NCBI GenBank assembly: GCA_045534265.1
Contig: JAZSJH010000006.1
Span: 1 to 64,000 of the forward strand
DNA length: 64,000 bases
Direction: 5' to 3'
Source: CAKVLS01 sp045534265
GTDB taxonomy: Bacteria > Bacillota > Clostridia > Christensenellales > UBA1242
Shown here: positions 39,301-46,256 of the stretch, piece after piece
Numbering within the stretch: position 1 is the stretch's first letter
Layout: each line of letters opens with the position of its first letter
Notes under the pieces: model-generated
What the model was told of the DNA's origin: nothing
Seen by the model: the letters and a program-made list of their open reading frames with translations, nothing else
Database searches by the model: none
Made by a program: the position numbers and the translations under genes

Positions 39301-40703
39301 AATTTAATAATTTTGGATCTGGCATTACATCTGATTTAACTTTATACGCAAGATATAATGCCCAAACCTTTACTGTTACATTTAAAGATGATGCAGCAAC
39401 AGATAGGGTTGTTTCTGTTAATTATGGAAGGCAATGTACACCTCCAGCAATTACTCCAAGAGACGGACACTCTGCTTATTGGGATATAGAAGGTAAAAAT
39501 TTAAGCTCAGTAAAAGAAAGTTTTACAGTTAGTGCCGTTTATACAAGAAATACTTATACAGTTAGATTCTTATATATGTCTGACCCTGCAGCAGGAATAT
39601 ATGATAAAATATTTGAGACCCAATCAGTCCTTTATGAGTCAAAAGCTACTAAGCCGGCTACAGACCCAAGAGCTCAAGGTTACAGCTTCGTTCAATGGGA
39701 TTATAATGTAAATACTCAACCTATTATTAGGGATACAGATATTCATGCTGAATTTAGAATAAATGAATATGATATTAAATTTATAAATGTAACACAAGGT
39801 AAAGAAGTGTTAGCATCTTATAAATTAAAATATAACACTCCAATGACAGATTTAGAGCCAATAGCTGTAGAGAATGAAAGAGGTAAGTATCAATTCCCAT
39901 ATTACTCAGGAAATACTTTAATTACTGGTAGTAGTGCAATTGAAAAACAATTGAGCTCAGGTTTTGTTTTAGAGGGTTGGTATGAAGACGAGGCTATGTC
40001 TGTTAGATATAACTTTGCAAACCCAATTAAAGGAAATGTAACTATTTATGGTAATATGTACATCTCAAAAGTAAGTGTAAAATTCTATGTTGATGATGAG
40101 TTTTATATTGAAAAACTTGTAGAATATAGTACAAGTCTTATTGATATTCCTGCTGTTCCAAGAAAAGAAGGTTATGACAAAACTCAACCTCAATGGACAA
40201 TAGTTCAACCACAAAATGGTTCTTTTGAAAATGTAACTAATGATATAAAGGTTGTGGCAGAGTATACTATTAATGTGTATACAATTCAATTCAAACTTCC
40301 TTCAGGAGATACCTTGGTTAGACAAGTTAGTCACGGCGGAACAATTACAAATGTTCCTTACCCAGAAACTGATTTTGGTGAAGTTATTGTTATGGACGAT
40401 TCTTTAATTAGATATGTAACAGCAGATACTGTTGTATACATTACAGTTATTGACTTCCTTCCATTCTTAATCGTAGCCGCTGCTGCTGGTGTACTTACAT
40501 TTGTTGTTGTATCACTTGTTATTGCTATCCGCAATATGAGACGTGGTATCAAAAATGTTAAACGTATGGAAGAGTTATTTGCTGCTATCAAAAAGCAAGA
40601 TGCAAGAATTACTCAAACAAATGAACAAAAATTGAAAGCAGAAATAGAAGAAAAGATGAGAGAAAAAGAAAAATACAAACGCGGAAGTTTCTTGGACGAC
40701 TAA
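36312..40703 (+). CDS. Repeat-rich membrane-anchored surface protein B (1463 aa)
   Basis: Paralogue of the preceding protein. Signal peptide at residues 1-35 (cleavage after KSYA). InlB_B-like repeats with GW and D..L..Y patterns lie near 40-270 and 930-1370, and the middle has the same N-x-YT-V modules (for example near 655, 750 and 840). One membrane helix at about 1380-1405 is followed by a longer, about 58-residue basic/coiled tail ending in KYKRGSFLDD, which could contact a cytosolic partner. No LPXTG. ATG 36312 is chosen because AAAGGA lies 7 nt upstream. Tandem gene order and shared promoter point to duplication. Its role in attachment or cell contact is inference. Confidence 0.9.
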   Translation: MERQSILRKFTIVIAFILSLGLMLTGLLLPVKSYADTEPNDPNATCYTVSFKIGGQLYVAYKLNSGQSVTQPTEGDLDGRTWENTATGLAFNFSNTISSNLTLSLMLDATEAAVMFLKENPNFTGTSSSDEYEKNKYCGLDVKIIQKGQSVAPIANAMIPTKIGFDFNCWVNNEASMTAFNFSNTISTTTFLYPKYVLKTYTLTFRHYDDSIDTRTVSHGNVLSDVPTLKAQPNFIGNGWYEEGDTSKTPFNFVYSQITRDMVFLPLYSAADFKIDFTANIYAAFGTYSSGLFTEFATDQYTANGANYEFYILLNSTYNQHALTTTNISRVGSLSYTQLDSVPGETGMYKCTLITVASAITINLQNIPKNKYTVEFDFTNAQGIGVRPISSLVEGSDYEIESGKYKVEYGKGFYFELYVESTHESRESVNYDGGQTVYFAPGTVGYSGMYGAYNVINTSGNSEIEVNVETVECVTAVFTGIEELTLTGFDNPSFDTALVVWDESTGTARIRKGTTFYFTARETNENRFYILSVTGATLSGGQYRYFSNVNLDVAFTVVETVFVTAPAAITGSPTISGESDISGSEIIWNQADSSWTYRIRKGGKLKLTFSFTTEYSETDVSIEAPTSAIINKDQFASDSIIFVENINETCILIVNPLQKNRYTIGLISNDMATLENGEGFDSNIIEYAGNFSIKITKKTAYSMAIITESNVNITSNKYSSFEVVEVNSGGTDAYYVININTIVGSFTVNIEDLQKNTYTVSMIGNEFAEITSSSSTAQYAGSFVCIYTLGNAYSASSLQPSNVKILDAVSREEIVTYSIDVKTAQRTITITGVVTAIEVSIYGLQKNTYTISAEYLGTFEAFKSTKKNRETIEHGSMFTFSLSFEDPSYTQSINAINLQYSINNGDYADLEPINREDNGSYEILTYAIYNVTGNITFNIPELQINRYTVIFYDTDPLDLIYQYNAVVHGSSIQEPTRPTKEGYQCIGWYLTETGSSQFNNFGSGITSDLTLYARYNAQTFTVTFKDDAATDRVVSVNYGRQCTPPAITPRDGHSAYWDIEGKNLSSVKESFTVSAVYTRNTYTVRFLYMSDPAAGIYDKIFETQSVLYESKATKPATDPRAQGYSFVQWDYNVNTQPIIRDTDIHAEFRINEYDIKFINVTQGKEVLASYKLKYNTPMTDLEPIAVENERGKYQFPYYSGNTLITGSSAIEKQLSSGFVLEGWYEDEAMSVRYNFANPIKGNVTIYGNMYISKVSVKFYVDDEFYIEKLVEYSTSLIDIPAVPRKEGYDKTQPQWTIVQPQNGSFENVTNDIKVVAEYTINVYTIQFKLPSGDTLVRQVSHGGTITNVPYPETDFGEVIVMDDSLIRYVTADTVVYITVIDFLPFLIVAAAAGVLTFVVVSLVIAIRNMRRGIKNVKRMEELFAAIKKQDARITQTNEQKLKAEIEEKMREKEKYKRGSFLDD

Positions 40704-40708
40704 TAAAT

Positions 40709-40739
40709 AAAAAACTAGCGAAAATCGCTAGTTTTTTTT
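40709..40739 (+). terminator. Terminator of surface protein B
   Basis: AAAAACTAGCGA pairs with TCGCTAGTTTTT, loop AAA, T8. Confidence 0.95.
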
Positions 40740-40771
40740 GCATGTTATTAATATATGTCTTGAATAAAATA

Positions 40772-40785
40772 TTAAGATATCTTAA
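40772..40785. repeat. 14-bp palindrome near the 3' end of the Xre gene
   Basis: TTAAGATATCTTAA is a perfect inverted repeat between two transcription units. No role is clear; it could be a protein site or a weak terminator stem. Confidence 0.4.
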
Positions 40786-40829
40786 GAAATTATATATATT
40801 CTTGGCTTTTTATTTTATTTTTTGAAAAA

Positions 40830-41036
40830 CTATAATTCGCTTAATAATAAATCATCAATAGTTATACCAAAAAACTTTGCAACAGCAATTATATTAGATG
40901 CTGTTGGCTCATATTTGGCATTTTCCCAAAAAGAAATCATTGCTTTGCTTACATTTAGCCTTTTTGCAAGCTCTGGTTGAGATAAATTATTTTCAGTGCG
41001 AAGTGTTTTTAGATTTTTTGAAAAGTAATTGTCCAT
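40830..41036 (-). CDS. Xre-family HTH repressor (68 aa)
   Basis: Single-domain DNA-binding protein of the Cro/CI (HTH_3) type. It reads KNLKTLRTENNLSQPELAKRLNVSKAMISFWENAKYEP near residues 6-43, the full helix-turn-helix with the usual Q-x-E-L-A-x-x-L core, then a short dimerisation-like helix. It has no sensor domain. Transcribed away from the membrane-protein gene at 41146. A 14-bp perfect palindrome ends 3 nt before the Xre start codon and another sits in the facing promoter, so autorepression and repression of the neighbour are likely. Ribosome site is weak. Confidence 0.92.
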   Translation of the reverse strand: MDNYFSKNLKTLRTENNLSQPELAKRLNVSKAMISFWENAKYEPTASNIIAVAKFFGITIDDLLLSEL

Positions 41037-41039
41037 ATT

Positions 41040-41053
41040 CTTAGTATACTAAG
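41040..41053. promoter_or_regulatory. Operator-like palindrome 1
   Basis: CTTAGTATACTAAG is a perfect 14-bp palindrome, 3 nt upstream of the Xre start codon. It would block Xre transcription if bound. Confidence 0.8.
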
Positions 41054-41069
41054 TATTCTTTGCATTATG

Positions 41070-41099
41070 TTGACATCTTAGTATACTAAGATATATAAT
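41070..41099 (+). promoter_or_regulatory. Promoter of the membrane-protein gene with operator in its spacer
   Basis: Consensus TTGACA (41070-41075) and TATAAT (41094-41099) are 18 bp apart. The spacer is filled by palindrome 2. Confidence 0.85.
41075..41092. promoter_or_regulatory. Operator-like palindrome 2
   Basis: ATCTTAGTATACTAAGAT is an 18-bp perfect palindrome containing the same 14-bp core as palindrome 1. The centres are 37 bp apart. It lies between the -35 and -10 boxes of the divergent promoter. Confidence 0.85.
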
Positions 41100-41145
41100 A
41101 TAAATATATTTAATAAAATTTTGCAAAATACAAAAAGGAAAAATA

Positions 41146-41865
41146 ATGGATATAAAAAAGATTAAAGAGTTTTTGTGGTGTACTAAACAAGACGAAATAG
41201 GTGAGTGGGTAGTAAAACGTTATAGGCAAAAAATTATATATATTTGTATTGGAATAATTGCGGCTTTGATTTTTTCGATCAGTATTTCATATAGTTGTCA
41301 ATGGCAAGATTTAACAAAAAACGCAGATAAATATGTAGATGTATACTATTCTGATTATTATGGAGATTATGAAGTTGAGTTGGATTTTATAAATTATGAT
41401 GATTATGAAATTGATATTTATTTTTTTGATGCCAATGGTAGTTATTTAGGTGATTATCAGGGTGACGGATTATATACCTACATTGTTTTTGAAAAGCAGC
41501 CTGCCTATTATGAAATATATTCTCTTTATAGAAATAATCTTGCAGCAGAATTGTTTTTGATAATTTTAATTTATTTATCAATTGCATTAGTTCCATGTTG
41601 CATTGGTTGGATTTTTAGTGCCTTCTTTCAATCTATATATAAAGAATACAATGACAATTCTAACAAGATAGTTTGTGTTTCAAAGGGGACTAAGCATGAA
41701 TTGTATATTAACAATCATCTAGTTGATACCGAAAATTCAAAAATGTTGGGTTTTAGCTCTAAAATACTTAGTGCAAAAGTAAATGATGATGAATATGTTG
41801 CAAAAGTTGGTGGAACATGGAGAAGAGAACTGACTTTATACAAAAATAATGAATTAATAAAATAG
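41146..41865 (+). CDS. Xre-controlled membrane protein (239 aa)
   Basis: Unrecognised protein with two membrane helices, at about residues 29-50 and 130-155. Between them lies an extracytoplasmic segment very rich in Tyr and Asp (about 60-125). The C-terminal 80 residues are likely cytosolic and beta-rich. AAGGA precedes the ATG. It is the only gene between the Xre-controlled promoter and a hairpin terminator. A stress- or signal-induced membrane factor is plausible because repressor and target are adjacent, but no activity can be named. Confidence 0.8.
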   Translation: MDIKKIKEFLWCTKQDEIGEWVVKRYRQKIIYICIGIIAALIFSISISYSCQWQDLTKNADKYVDVYYSDYYGDYEVELDFINYDDYEIDIYFFDANGSYLGDYQGDGLYTYIVFEKQPAYYEIYSLYRNNLAAELFLIILIYLSIALVPCCIGWIFSAFFQSIYKEYNDNSNKIVCVSKGTKHELYINNHLVDTENSKMLGFSSKILSAKVNDDEYVAKVGGTWRRELTLYKNNELIK

Positions 41866-41889
41866 CAGCGATATTTTCGCTGTTTTTTT
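41864..41889 (+). terminator. Terminator of the membrane-protein gene
   Basis: CAGCGA pairs with TCGCTG (6 bp), loop TATTT, followed by T7. It begins in the stop codon. Confidence 0.75.
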
Positions 41890-41912
41890 ATATTTTCAAT
41901 ACCTTTGTCTTC

Positions 41913-41941
41913 TTGATAAAAGATTTGTTATTTGATATAAT
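41913..41941 (+). promoter_or_regulatory. Promoter of the yigZ operon, predicted leaderless
   Basis: TTGATA (41913-41918), 17 bp, TATAAT (41936-41941). The ATG is 6 nt after the -10, which is where transcription should begin. No ribosome site can fit. Confidence 0.75.
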
Positions 41942-41947
41942 CAAATT

Positions 41948-42568
41948 ATGAGTGAAATTTATTTGCCGGTAGAAAATACATATCAATATGTCATAGAAAA
42001 ATCAAAGTTTATTGCGTATGTGTATTATTTTGATGACAAAAGTAAATTACAAGATATCCTAAAATCAATCAAAAGACAACATTTATCAGCAACACATATT
42101 GTATATGCTTATAGATGTTTTGAAGATAATATTGCAGACTTTCGAGATAAACCATTAGACAAATATATACAAAGCTATTTTGATGACGGAGAGCCATCTG
42201 GTACTGGCGGAGCGCCAATATTAAGGGCTATTGAAGAAGCTAATTTATCTAATGTTTTGATTGCTGTTGTGAGATATTTTGGCGGAATTAAACTTGGAAT
42301 ACCGGGGCTTACAAAAGCATACAAGCAGGCTGCTATCGGCGCTATAGAAAGTAAAACAAAACTAACACTAAAAGATGTTTTTTCACTAAAAATTACCTAT
42401 CCGGAGTTAAATGGTGTACTAAATTTTTGCGAAAAAAATGGTGTAGTTGTAGATAAAAAATTTGAAGAATTTGCAAAATTTAACTTTGCGACAGAAAACA
42501 AAGAAGCCTTTTTGACTGCTTGTGAAGGTAAGTGCGAAATCAATTATTTAGGTAAAAAATATTTATGA
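41948..42568 (+). CDS. yigZ: YigZ/IMPACT-family protein
   Basis: Member of the UPF0029/IMPACT family, related to translation-linked proteins in eukaryotes; the bacterial role is not settled. The N-terminal domain has family-typical SKFIAYVYYF near residue 18, HIVYAYR near 50 and DDGEPSGTGGAPIL near 80. VRYFGGIKLGIPGLTKAY lies near 107. Length 206 is normal. The first ATG starts exactly at the expected transcription start, with no ribosome site. The stop overlaps the recX start as ATGA, so yigZ-recX-acpS is one operon. Confidence 0.93.
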   Translation: MSEIYLPVENTYQYVIEKSKFIAYVYYFDDKSKLQDILKSIKRQHLSATHIVYAYRCFEDNIADFRDKPLDKYIQSYFDDGEPSGTGGAPILRAIEEANLSNVLIAVVRYFGGIKLGIPGLTKAYKQAAIGAIESKTKLTLKDVFSLKITYPELNGVLNFCEKNGVVVDKKFEEFAKFNFATENKEAFLTACEGKCEINYLGKKYL

Positions 42569-43185
42569 TAATAACAGAGATAAAAAAACAAACAAAGAAA
42601 AATAACCGATTTAATATTTACCTTGACGGTGTTTACTATTGCGGGCTAAATGCCGAAACCATTGTAAAAAACGGATTAAAAACAGGTATGGAGATAGAAA
42701 AAGAAACCATAGATAATTTACAACTAGAGTCTGAAAAAACAACGGCTCTTGAAAAACTTGTTAATTATATGGGGGCAAGACTTCGTACTGAAAAACAACT
42801 TTTTGATTACCTAAAAGGTAAAGGCTATGCAAAAGCAACTTGCGACTATTGTATGGACAAACTGAAAGAATACAACTTTATAAATGATGAGCAATATGTA
42901 ACTGCATATGTAGAAACAAATAAGAAAAAGAAAGGCAAGAAACTTCTAGAACTAGAGCTTAAACAAAAAGGCATTAGTGATGAACTTATAGATATAAGCT
43001 TTGACGAGTACGAAAATGATGTAGAAAGCATAAAACTTTTGGCAAACAAATATCTAAAATCAAAAGAACTTACAAAACAAAATTTTGAGAAGGCATATAG
43101 ACATCTTATGTCAAAAGGTTTTGAGAGTGGAGAAGTTTTGAAAGTTTTGAAAGAAATCTTTAAGGGAGAAGAAATATGCGAGTAG
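42565..43185 (+). CDS. recX: RecX-family regulator of RecA
   Basis: Small helical protein that binds RecA filaments and modulates recombination. The sequence shows RecX repeats, each with a three-helix pattern: EKLVNYMGARLRTEKQLFDYLKGKGY near residue 65 and EYNFINDEQYVTAYVE near 100. The first 50 residues form the additional N-terminal beta segment seen in Firmicute RecX. The start overlaps the yigZ stop by 4 nt and the end overlaps acpS by 10 nt, indicating coupled translation. Length 206 fits the family. Confidence 0.92.
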   Translation: MIITEIKKQTKKNNRFNIYLDGVYYCGLNAETIVKNGLKTGMEIEKETIDNLQLESEKTTALEKLVNYMGARLRTEKQLFDYLKGKGYAKATCDYCMDKLKEYNFINDEQYVTAYVETNKKKKGKKLLELELKQKGISDELIDISFDEYENDVESIKLLANKYLKSKELTKQNFEKAYRHLMSKGFESGEVLKVLKEIFKGEEICE

Positions 43186-43535
43186 GAATAGACATAGTAG
43201 ATGTAAATAGATTTGAAAGAATTGCAAGTGATGAAGTTAAACTTGCTACGCTTTTTACCGCCAAAGAAATCGCTTATTTTAAGAACTTTGCCAATCCTAT
43301 GACTCACATAGCTGGAACCTTTTCTGCCAAGGAAGCGGTCGCTAAAGCCTTCAAAACGGGGTTTACGCCTGATGTTTTGCCACTTGAGATAGAAATTTTG
43401 CACGAAAACAAGGTTCCTAGAGTAAATCTAAAAGGTGGTGCAAAGAAGTTTTTTGAAGAGCAAGGTTTTACAAAAATTGATATAAGTATCTCTCATACAA
43501 ATACTATTGCCGAAGCAATATGTATTATTGAATAA
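43176..43535 (+). CDS. acpS: Holo-[acyl-carrier-protein] synthase
   Basis: Transfers 4'-phosphopantetheine from CoA to acyl carrier protein in fatty-acid synthesis. AcpS motifs are clear: GIDIVDVNRFERI at residues 4-16 with the magnesium-binding Asp, and FSAKEAVAKAFKTGF near 49. Length 119 is standard. AAGGGAGAAG in the end of recX acts as ribosome site. It ends the yigZ-recX-acpS operon and is followed by a strong terminator. Confidence 0.97.
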   Translation: MRVGIDIVDVNRFERIASDEVKLATLFTAKEIAYFKNFANPMTHIAGTFSAKEAVAKAFKTGFTPDVLPLEIEILHENKVPRVNLKGGAKKFFEEQGFTKIDISISHTNTIAEAICIIE

Positions 43536-43557
43536 TTATTATTTATATGTACAAATT

Positions 43558-43587
43558 AAAAGTAGACAACTAAGTCTACTTTTTTTG
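43558..43587 (+). terminator. Terminator of yigZ-recX-acpS
   Basis: AAAAGTAGAC pairs with GTCTACTTTT, loop AACTAA, and T residues follow. Confidence 0.9.
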
Positions 43588-43615
43588 TTTATAAAATAAG
43601 ATATGAGGTAATAAT

Positions 43616-43795
43616 ATGAAAAATCAAAAGCTTACCGGCATTAACAATTTTTGTCAGCACAGTCATAATATAAATAAAGGGAAATTTGTGTATACATCAA
43701 AACTTTATAGAAATGTCGCAAAATCAATTAATAATGATTTTTTGCCAGCCGAAATTAATGATAGCAAGATGTACGAAAAGTATTTAGATTTTTAA
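43616..43795 (+). CDS. Small ORF upstream of mazF, candidate antitoxin (59 aa)
   Basis: Begins MKNQKLTGINNFCQH and ends KMYEKYLDF. It has GAGGT 6 nt before its ATG and ends 8 nt before the mazF ATG, whose own ribosome site starts right after this stop codon. It has no ribbon-helix-helix or MazE/AbrB pattern that I can see. Position in the usual antitoxin slot and an acidic C-terminus suggest it may be the MazF partner, by inference. It could also be a short leader protein. Confidence 0.6.
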   Translation: MKNQKLTGINNFCQHSHNINKGKFVYTSKLYRNVAKSINNDFLPAEINDSKMYEKYLDF

Positions 43796-43803
43796 GGAGC
43801 ACA

Positions 43804-44145
43804 ATGATAAAAAGAGGAGATATCTATTACGCAGATTTGAGTCCTGTTGTTGGTAGCGAACAGGGTGGCTTGCGTCCAATATTAATAGTTCAAAATGATA
43901 TCGGCAATAGATATAGCCCTACTATTATTGCGGCGGCAATTACAAGCAAGCTAACTAAGGCAAAACTTCCAACACATATAGAACTGCCCAAAGACGAATA
44001 TGGACTTGAAAAAGACTCTGTAGTTTTGCTAGAGCAAATACGGACGCTTGATAAATCAAGGCTAAAAGAAAAATTATCTAGTCTAAGTGAAATGAAAATG
44101 CAAGAAGTAAATAGAGCAATGCTCATAAGTTTGGGTGTGATATAA
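43804..44145 (+). CDS. mazF: MazF/EndoA-type mRNA endoribonuclease
   Basis: Ribosome-independent RNase toxin of the PemK/MazF family. Motifs fit EndoA (NdoA): KRGDIYYADLSPVVGSEQGG at residues 3-22 with the conserved Arg and Gly pair, RPILIVQND near 24, and the conserved Thr/Ser region ITSKL near 46. Length 113 is slightly below Bacillus EndoA (116). AAGGAG precedes the ATG. The usual EndoAI antitoxin is not present next to it; a 59-residue ORF sits in that place. A hairpin terminator follows. Confidence 0.95.
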   Translation: MIKRGDIYYADLSPVVGSEQGGLRPILIVQNDIGNRYSPTIIAAAITSKLTKAKLPTHIELPKDEYGLEKDSVVLLEQIRTLDKSRLKEKLSSLSEMKMQEVNRAMLISLGVI

Positions 44146-44180
44146 AAATAAAGCGATTAAGATGTTGCTTTATTTTTTTT
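44145..44180 (+). terminator. Terminator of the mazF unit
   Basis: AAAATAAAGC pairs with GCTTTATTTT across a 12-nt loop, followed by T residues. Confidence 0.75.
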
Positions 44181-44251
44181 GTTGAAAATTTGATTTCAAA
44201 CAATTTTTTTGAGATTTTTTGTTTTTGATTGTTGTTTTTAGAAGTTTTGAT

Positions 44252-44281
44252 TTGACTAATTGTTAATATAAAAAGTATAAT
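44252..44281 (+). promoter_or_regulatory. Promoter of lgt, predicted leaderless
   Basis: TTGACT (44252-44257), 18 bp, TATAAT (44276-44281). The ATG comes 6 nt after the -10 and no ribosome site is present. Confidence 0.75.
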
Positions 44282-44287
44282 AAAAAT

Positions 44288-45394
44288 ATGAAATATAGTA
44301 TGTTACTTAATCCTGGCTTTAGCTTTTTTGGCTTATGGGAAATAAAATGGTATGGTGTAATTATGGCTTGTTCTATGCTTGCCGGAATTATACTTGCTTT
44401 TTATACCTGCAAAAAGAAAGGATATAAAACAGATATAATATTTGATTTAGCACTGGCTATTTTGCCACTTGCTATTGTTGGCGCAAGAGTATACTTTTGT
44501 ATTTTTTACGGAGTAGACAGCTTTGCAGAAGCTATTGCCATTTGGAATGGCGGCATGGCAATTTATGGCGGTGTTATTGGCGGCGTTATTGGTGTTTTTA
44601 TTGTATCAAGAGTTAAGAAAATACCGTTTTTAGATTTATGTGATATTGCTGCACCTTGTCTTATCTTGGGACAATGCTTGGGTAGATGGGGCAACTTTGT
44701 CAATCAAGAAGCCTATGGTTATGCAACCGAAAGTTTGCAGTTCTTTCCATTTTCGGTATTTATAGAAAATTGCAACCAAGCAGTTTGTACTTGTGGTGGT
44801 AGTGGCTGGCATATGGCAACATTTTTCTACGAAAGTTTTTGGAACGCAATAGGTGTTGCTGTGTTGCTTATTGTTCTAAACAAAGTAAAAATTCGCGGCA
44901 TAACTACAGCTAGTTACTTTATTTATTATGGCATTGGTAGAGCTATTATCGAAGGTATGCGAACGGATAGCCTTATGTTTTTAGGTTTACGTGTTTCTCA
45001 ATGGCTTAGTATTTTGCTTATTTTGCTTGGGGTTGCATTGATTGTGCTTATGCTTTATTTGTATAAGAAAAACCCAATTGCATTAACAACAAGTCCAGCT
45101 GATAGTAAGTATTTATTAGATAGTATTTCTCAAGAAAAAACGGCAGAAACTGAAAAAAGCGAAAAAGCAGCGGAAGCAAAAACTCAAAAAGAAATAGAAG
45201 AGCCAAAGTCAAAGGAAGAAACGAAAATAGAGTCAAAAAAAGAAACTGATGATAAAAAACCAGTTTCTAAAAAAACAAAAACTAATAACAATAAAGATAT
45301 AACCCCTAAGGCGGAAACATCAAAAGAAAAGTCGAAGACAAACACTAAAGTCAAAAAATCCGCAAAAGCAAGTGAGGATAAAATAGATGAATGA
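44288..45394 (+). CDS. lgt: Prolipoprotein diacylglyceryl transferase with long charged tail
   Basis: Integral membrane enzyme that attaches diacylglycerol to the lipobox Cys of prelipoproteins, needed by the three lipoproteins in this window. Seven membrane helices span residues about 15-260. The Lgt signature GRWGNFVNQEAYG is near residue 135, and MAIYGGVIGG near 96 is also typical. About 95 extra C-terminal residues (from about 273) are Lys/Glu/Thr-rich and low in complexity, which is unusual. No ribosome site precedes the ATG; the promoter places the 5' end at the start codon. The stop overlaps the divIVA-like start by 8 nt. Confidence 0.95.
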   Translation: MKYSMLLNPGFSFFGLWEIKWYGVIMACSMLAGIILAFYTCKKKGYKTDIIFDLALAILPLAIVGARVYFCIFYGVDSFAEAIAIWNGGMAIYGGVIGGVIGVFIVSRVKKIPFLDLCDIAAPCLILGQCLGRWGNFVNQEAYGYATESLQFFPFSVFIENCNQAVCTCGGSGWHMATFFYESFWNAIGVAVLLIVLNKVKIRGITTASYFIYYGIGRAIIEGMRTDSLMFLGLRVSQWLSILLILLGVALIVLMLYLYKKNPIALTTSPADSKYLLDSISQEKTAETEKSEKAAEAKTQKEIEEPKSKEETKIESKKETDDKKPVSKKTKTNNNKDITPKAETSKEKSKTNTKVKKSAKASEDKIDE

Positions 45395-46214
45395 TTTTAC
45401 TATAACAAAACACGGATATAGCCCTGACGAAGTAGATAATTATATCATAAGACTAAAAGCTGATTACGAAGCAAAAATGTCTGAACAAAAAGATAGAATA
45501 TTTTATCTAAAAAACCAATTAGACACACTTACCCGTAGTAGTGAAAAAGAATTGATGGTAGCTCTAGCTGGCGCTGTAGAAAAAGCAAAACAAATAGAAA
45601 CAAGTTCTAGGAATATCTTTGAACTAGAAACAAAACGATTGAAACTTTTGTATTCAAAGATGGATTCTCTTATTGCTAATATGCACGAAGATTCATCAAT
45701 AGATGCTTTCAAACACCAAATGCTAACACATATGGCAGAATGTAAGTTGTCGCTTGATAAAAACATTGAACTTCAAGCCCGAGCTGTTAATATGGTTGAC
45801 ACCGAAAACCCAGTTCGTAAACTTTTACAAAAGATGAACGGAAAGAGCACTTCGCTAAACCTAAAAAATATAGAGAGTTTTGTGGAAAGCCCTATAGAAC
45901 CGGCTTCTACACCAAGAAAGCCAGCTCCAAGACCAGCTCCACCAAGACCTGCAGCTCCTGCTCCAAAAAGACCAGTTGCTCCAAAACCAGCATTTAATAA
46001 ATTTTTGAAAGAAGAAACTCCAACAAACAAAAACTTTGAGAGTATTATGTTCAAAGGTACAGATAAACCTAAGAAAAACAACTCAGTAATTACAGCTAAC
46101 CTTTCTTATCCAACCCCTAATGAAAGCGGTTTTGACCTAAAAGAAGCTGTAAATCCAAAAGATGATTTGTCAGAAATTATGAAAGCTTTTGACTTCTTTA
46201 CTGATGGAAACTAA
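45387..46214 (+). CDS. DivIVA-like protein with Pro-rich linker (275 aa)
   Basis: Cytoplasmic membrane-curvature or division-site protein of the DivIVA/GpsB type. The N-terminal module DFTITKHGYSPDEVDNYI at residues 3-20 is the DivIVA lipid-binding motif. A coiled coil covers about 22-130. A Pro/Ala/Arg-rich linker is at about 172-200 (PAPRPAPPRPAAPAP), followed by a C-terminal tail with no known fold. Translation is probably coupled to lgt through an 8-nt overlap. A bidirectional terminator follows. Confidence 0.88.
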   Translation: MNDFTITKHGYSPDEVDNYIIRLKADYEAKMSEQKDRIFYLKNQLDTLTRSSEKELMVALAGAVEKAKQIETSSRNIFELETKRLKLLYSKMDSLIANMHEDSSIDAFKHQMLTHMAECKLSLDKNIELQARAVNMVDTENPVRKLLQKMNGKSTSLNLKNIESFVESPIEPASTPRKPAPRPAPPRPAAPAPKRPVAPKPAFNKFLKEETPTNKNFESIMFKGTDKPKKNNSVITANLSYPTPNESGFDLKEAVNPKDDLSEIMKAFDFFTDGN

Positions 46215-46221
46215 AATATGC

Positions 46222-46256
46222 AAAAAAGCCTACTAAATTTTAGTAGGCTTTTTTTA
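46222..46256. terminator. Bidirectional terminator between convergent genes
   Basis: AAAAAAGCCTACTAA pairs with TTAGTAGGCTTTTTT around a 3-nt ATT loop. It serves the divIVA-like gene and the opposite gene. Confidence 0.95.

Noticed and set aside
42846..43403. 185-aa minus-strand ORF over recX and acpS
   Set aside because: Both sense genes have clear family motifs; the antisense frame is Ser/Phe-rich shadow sequence.
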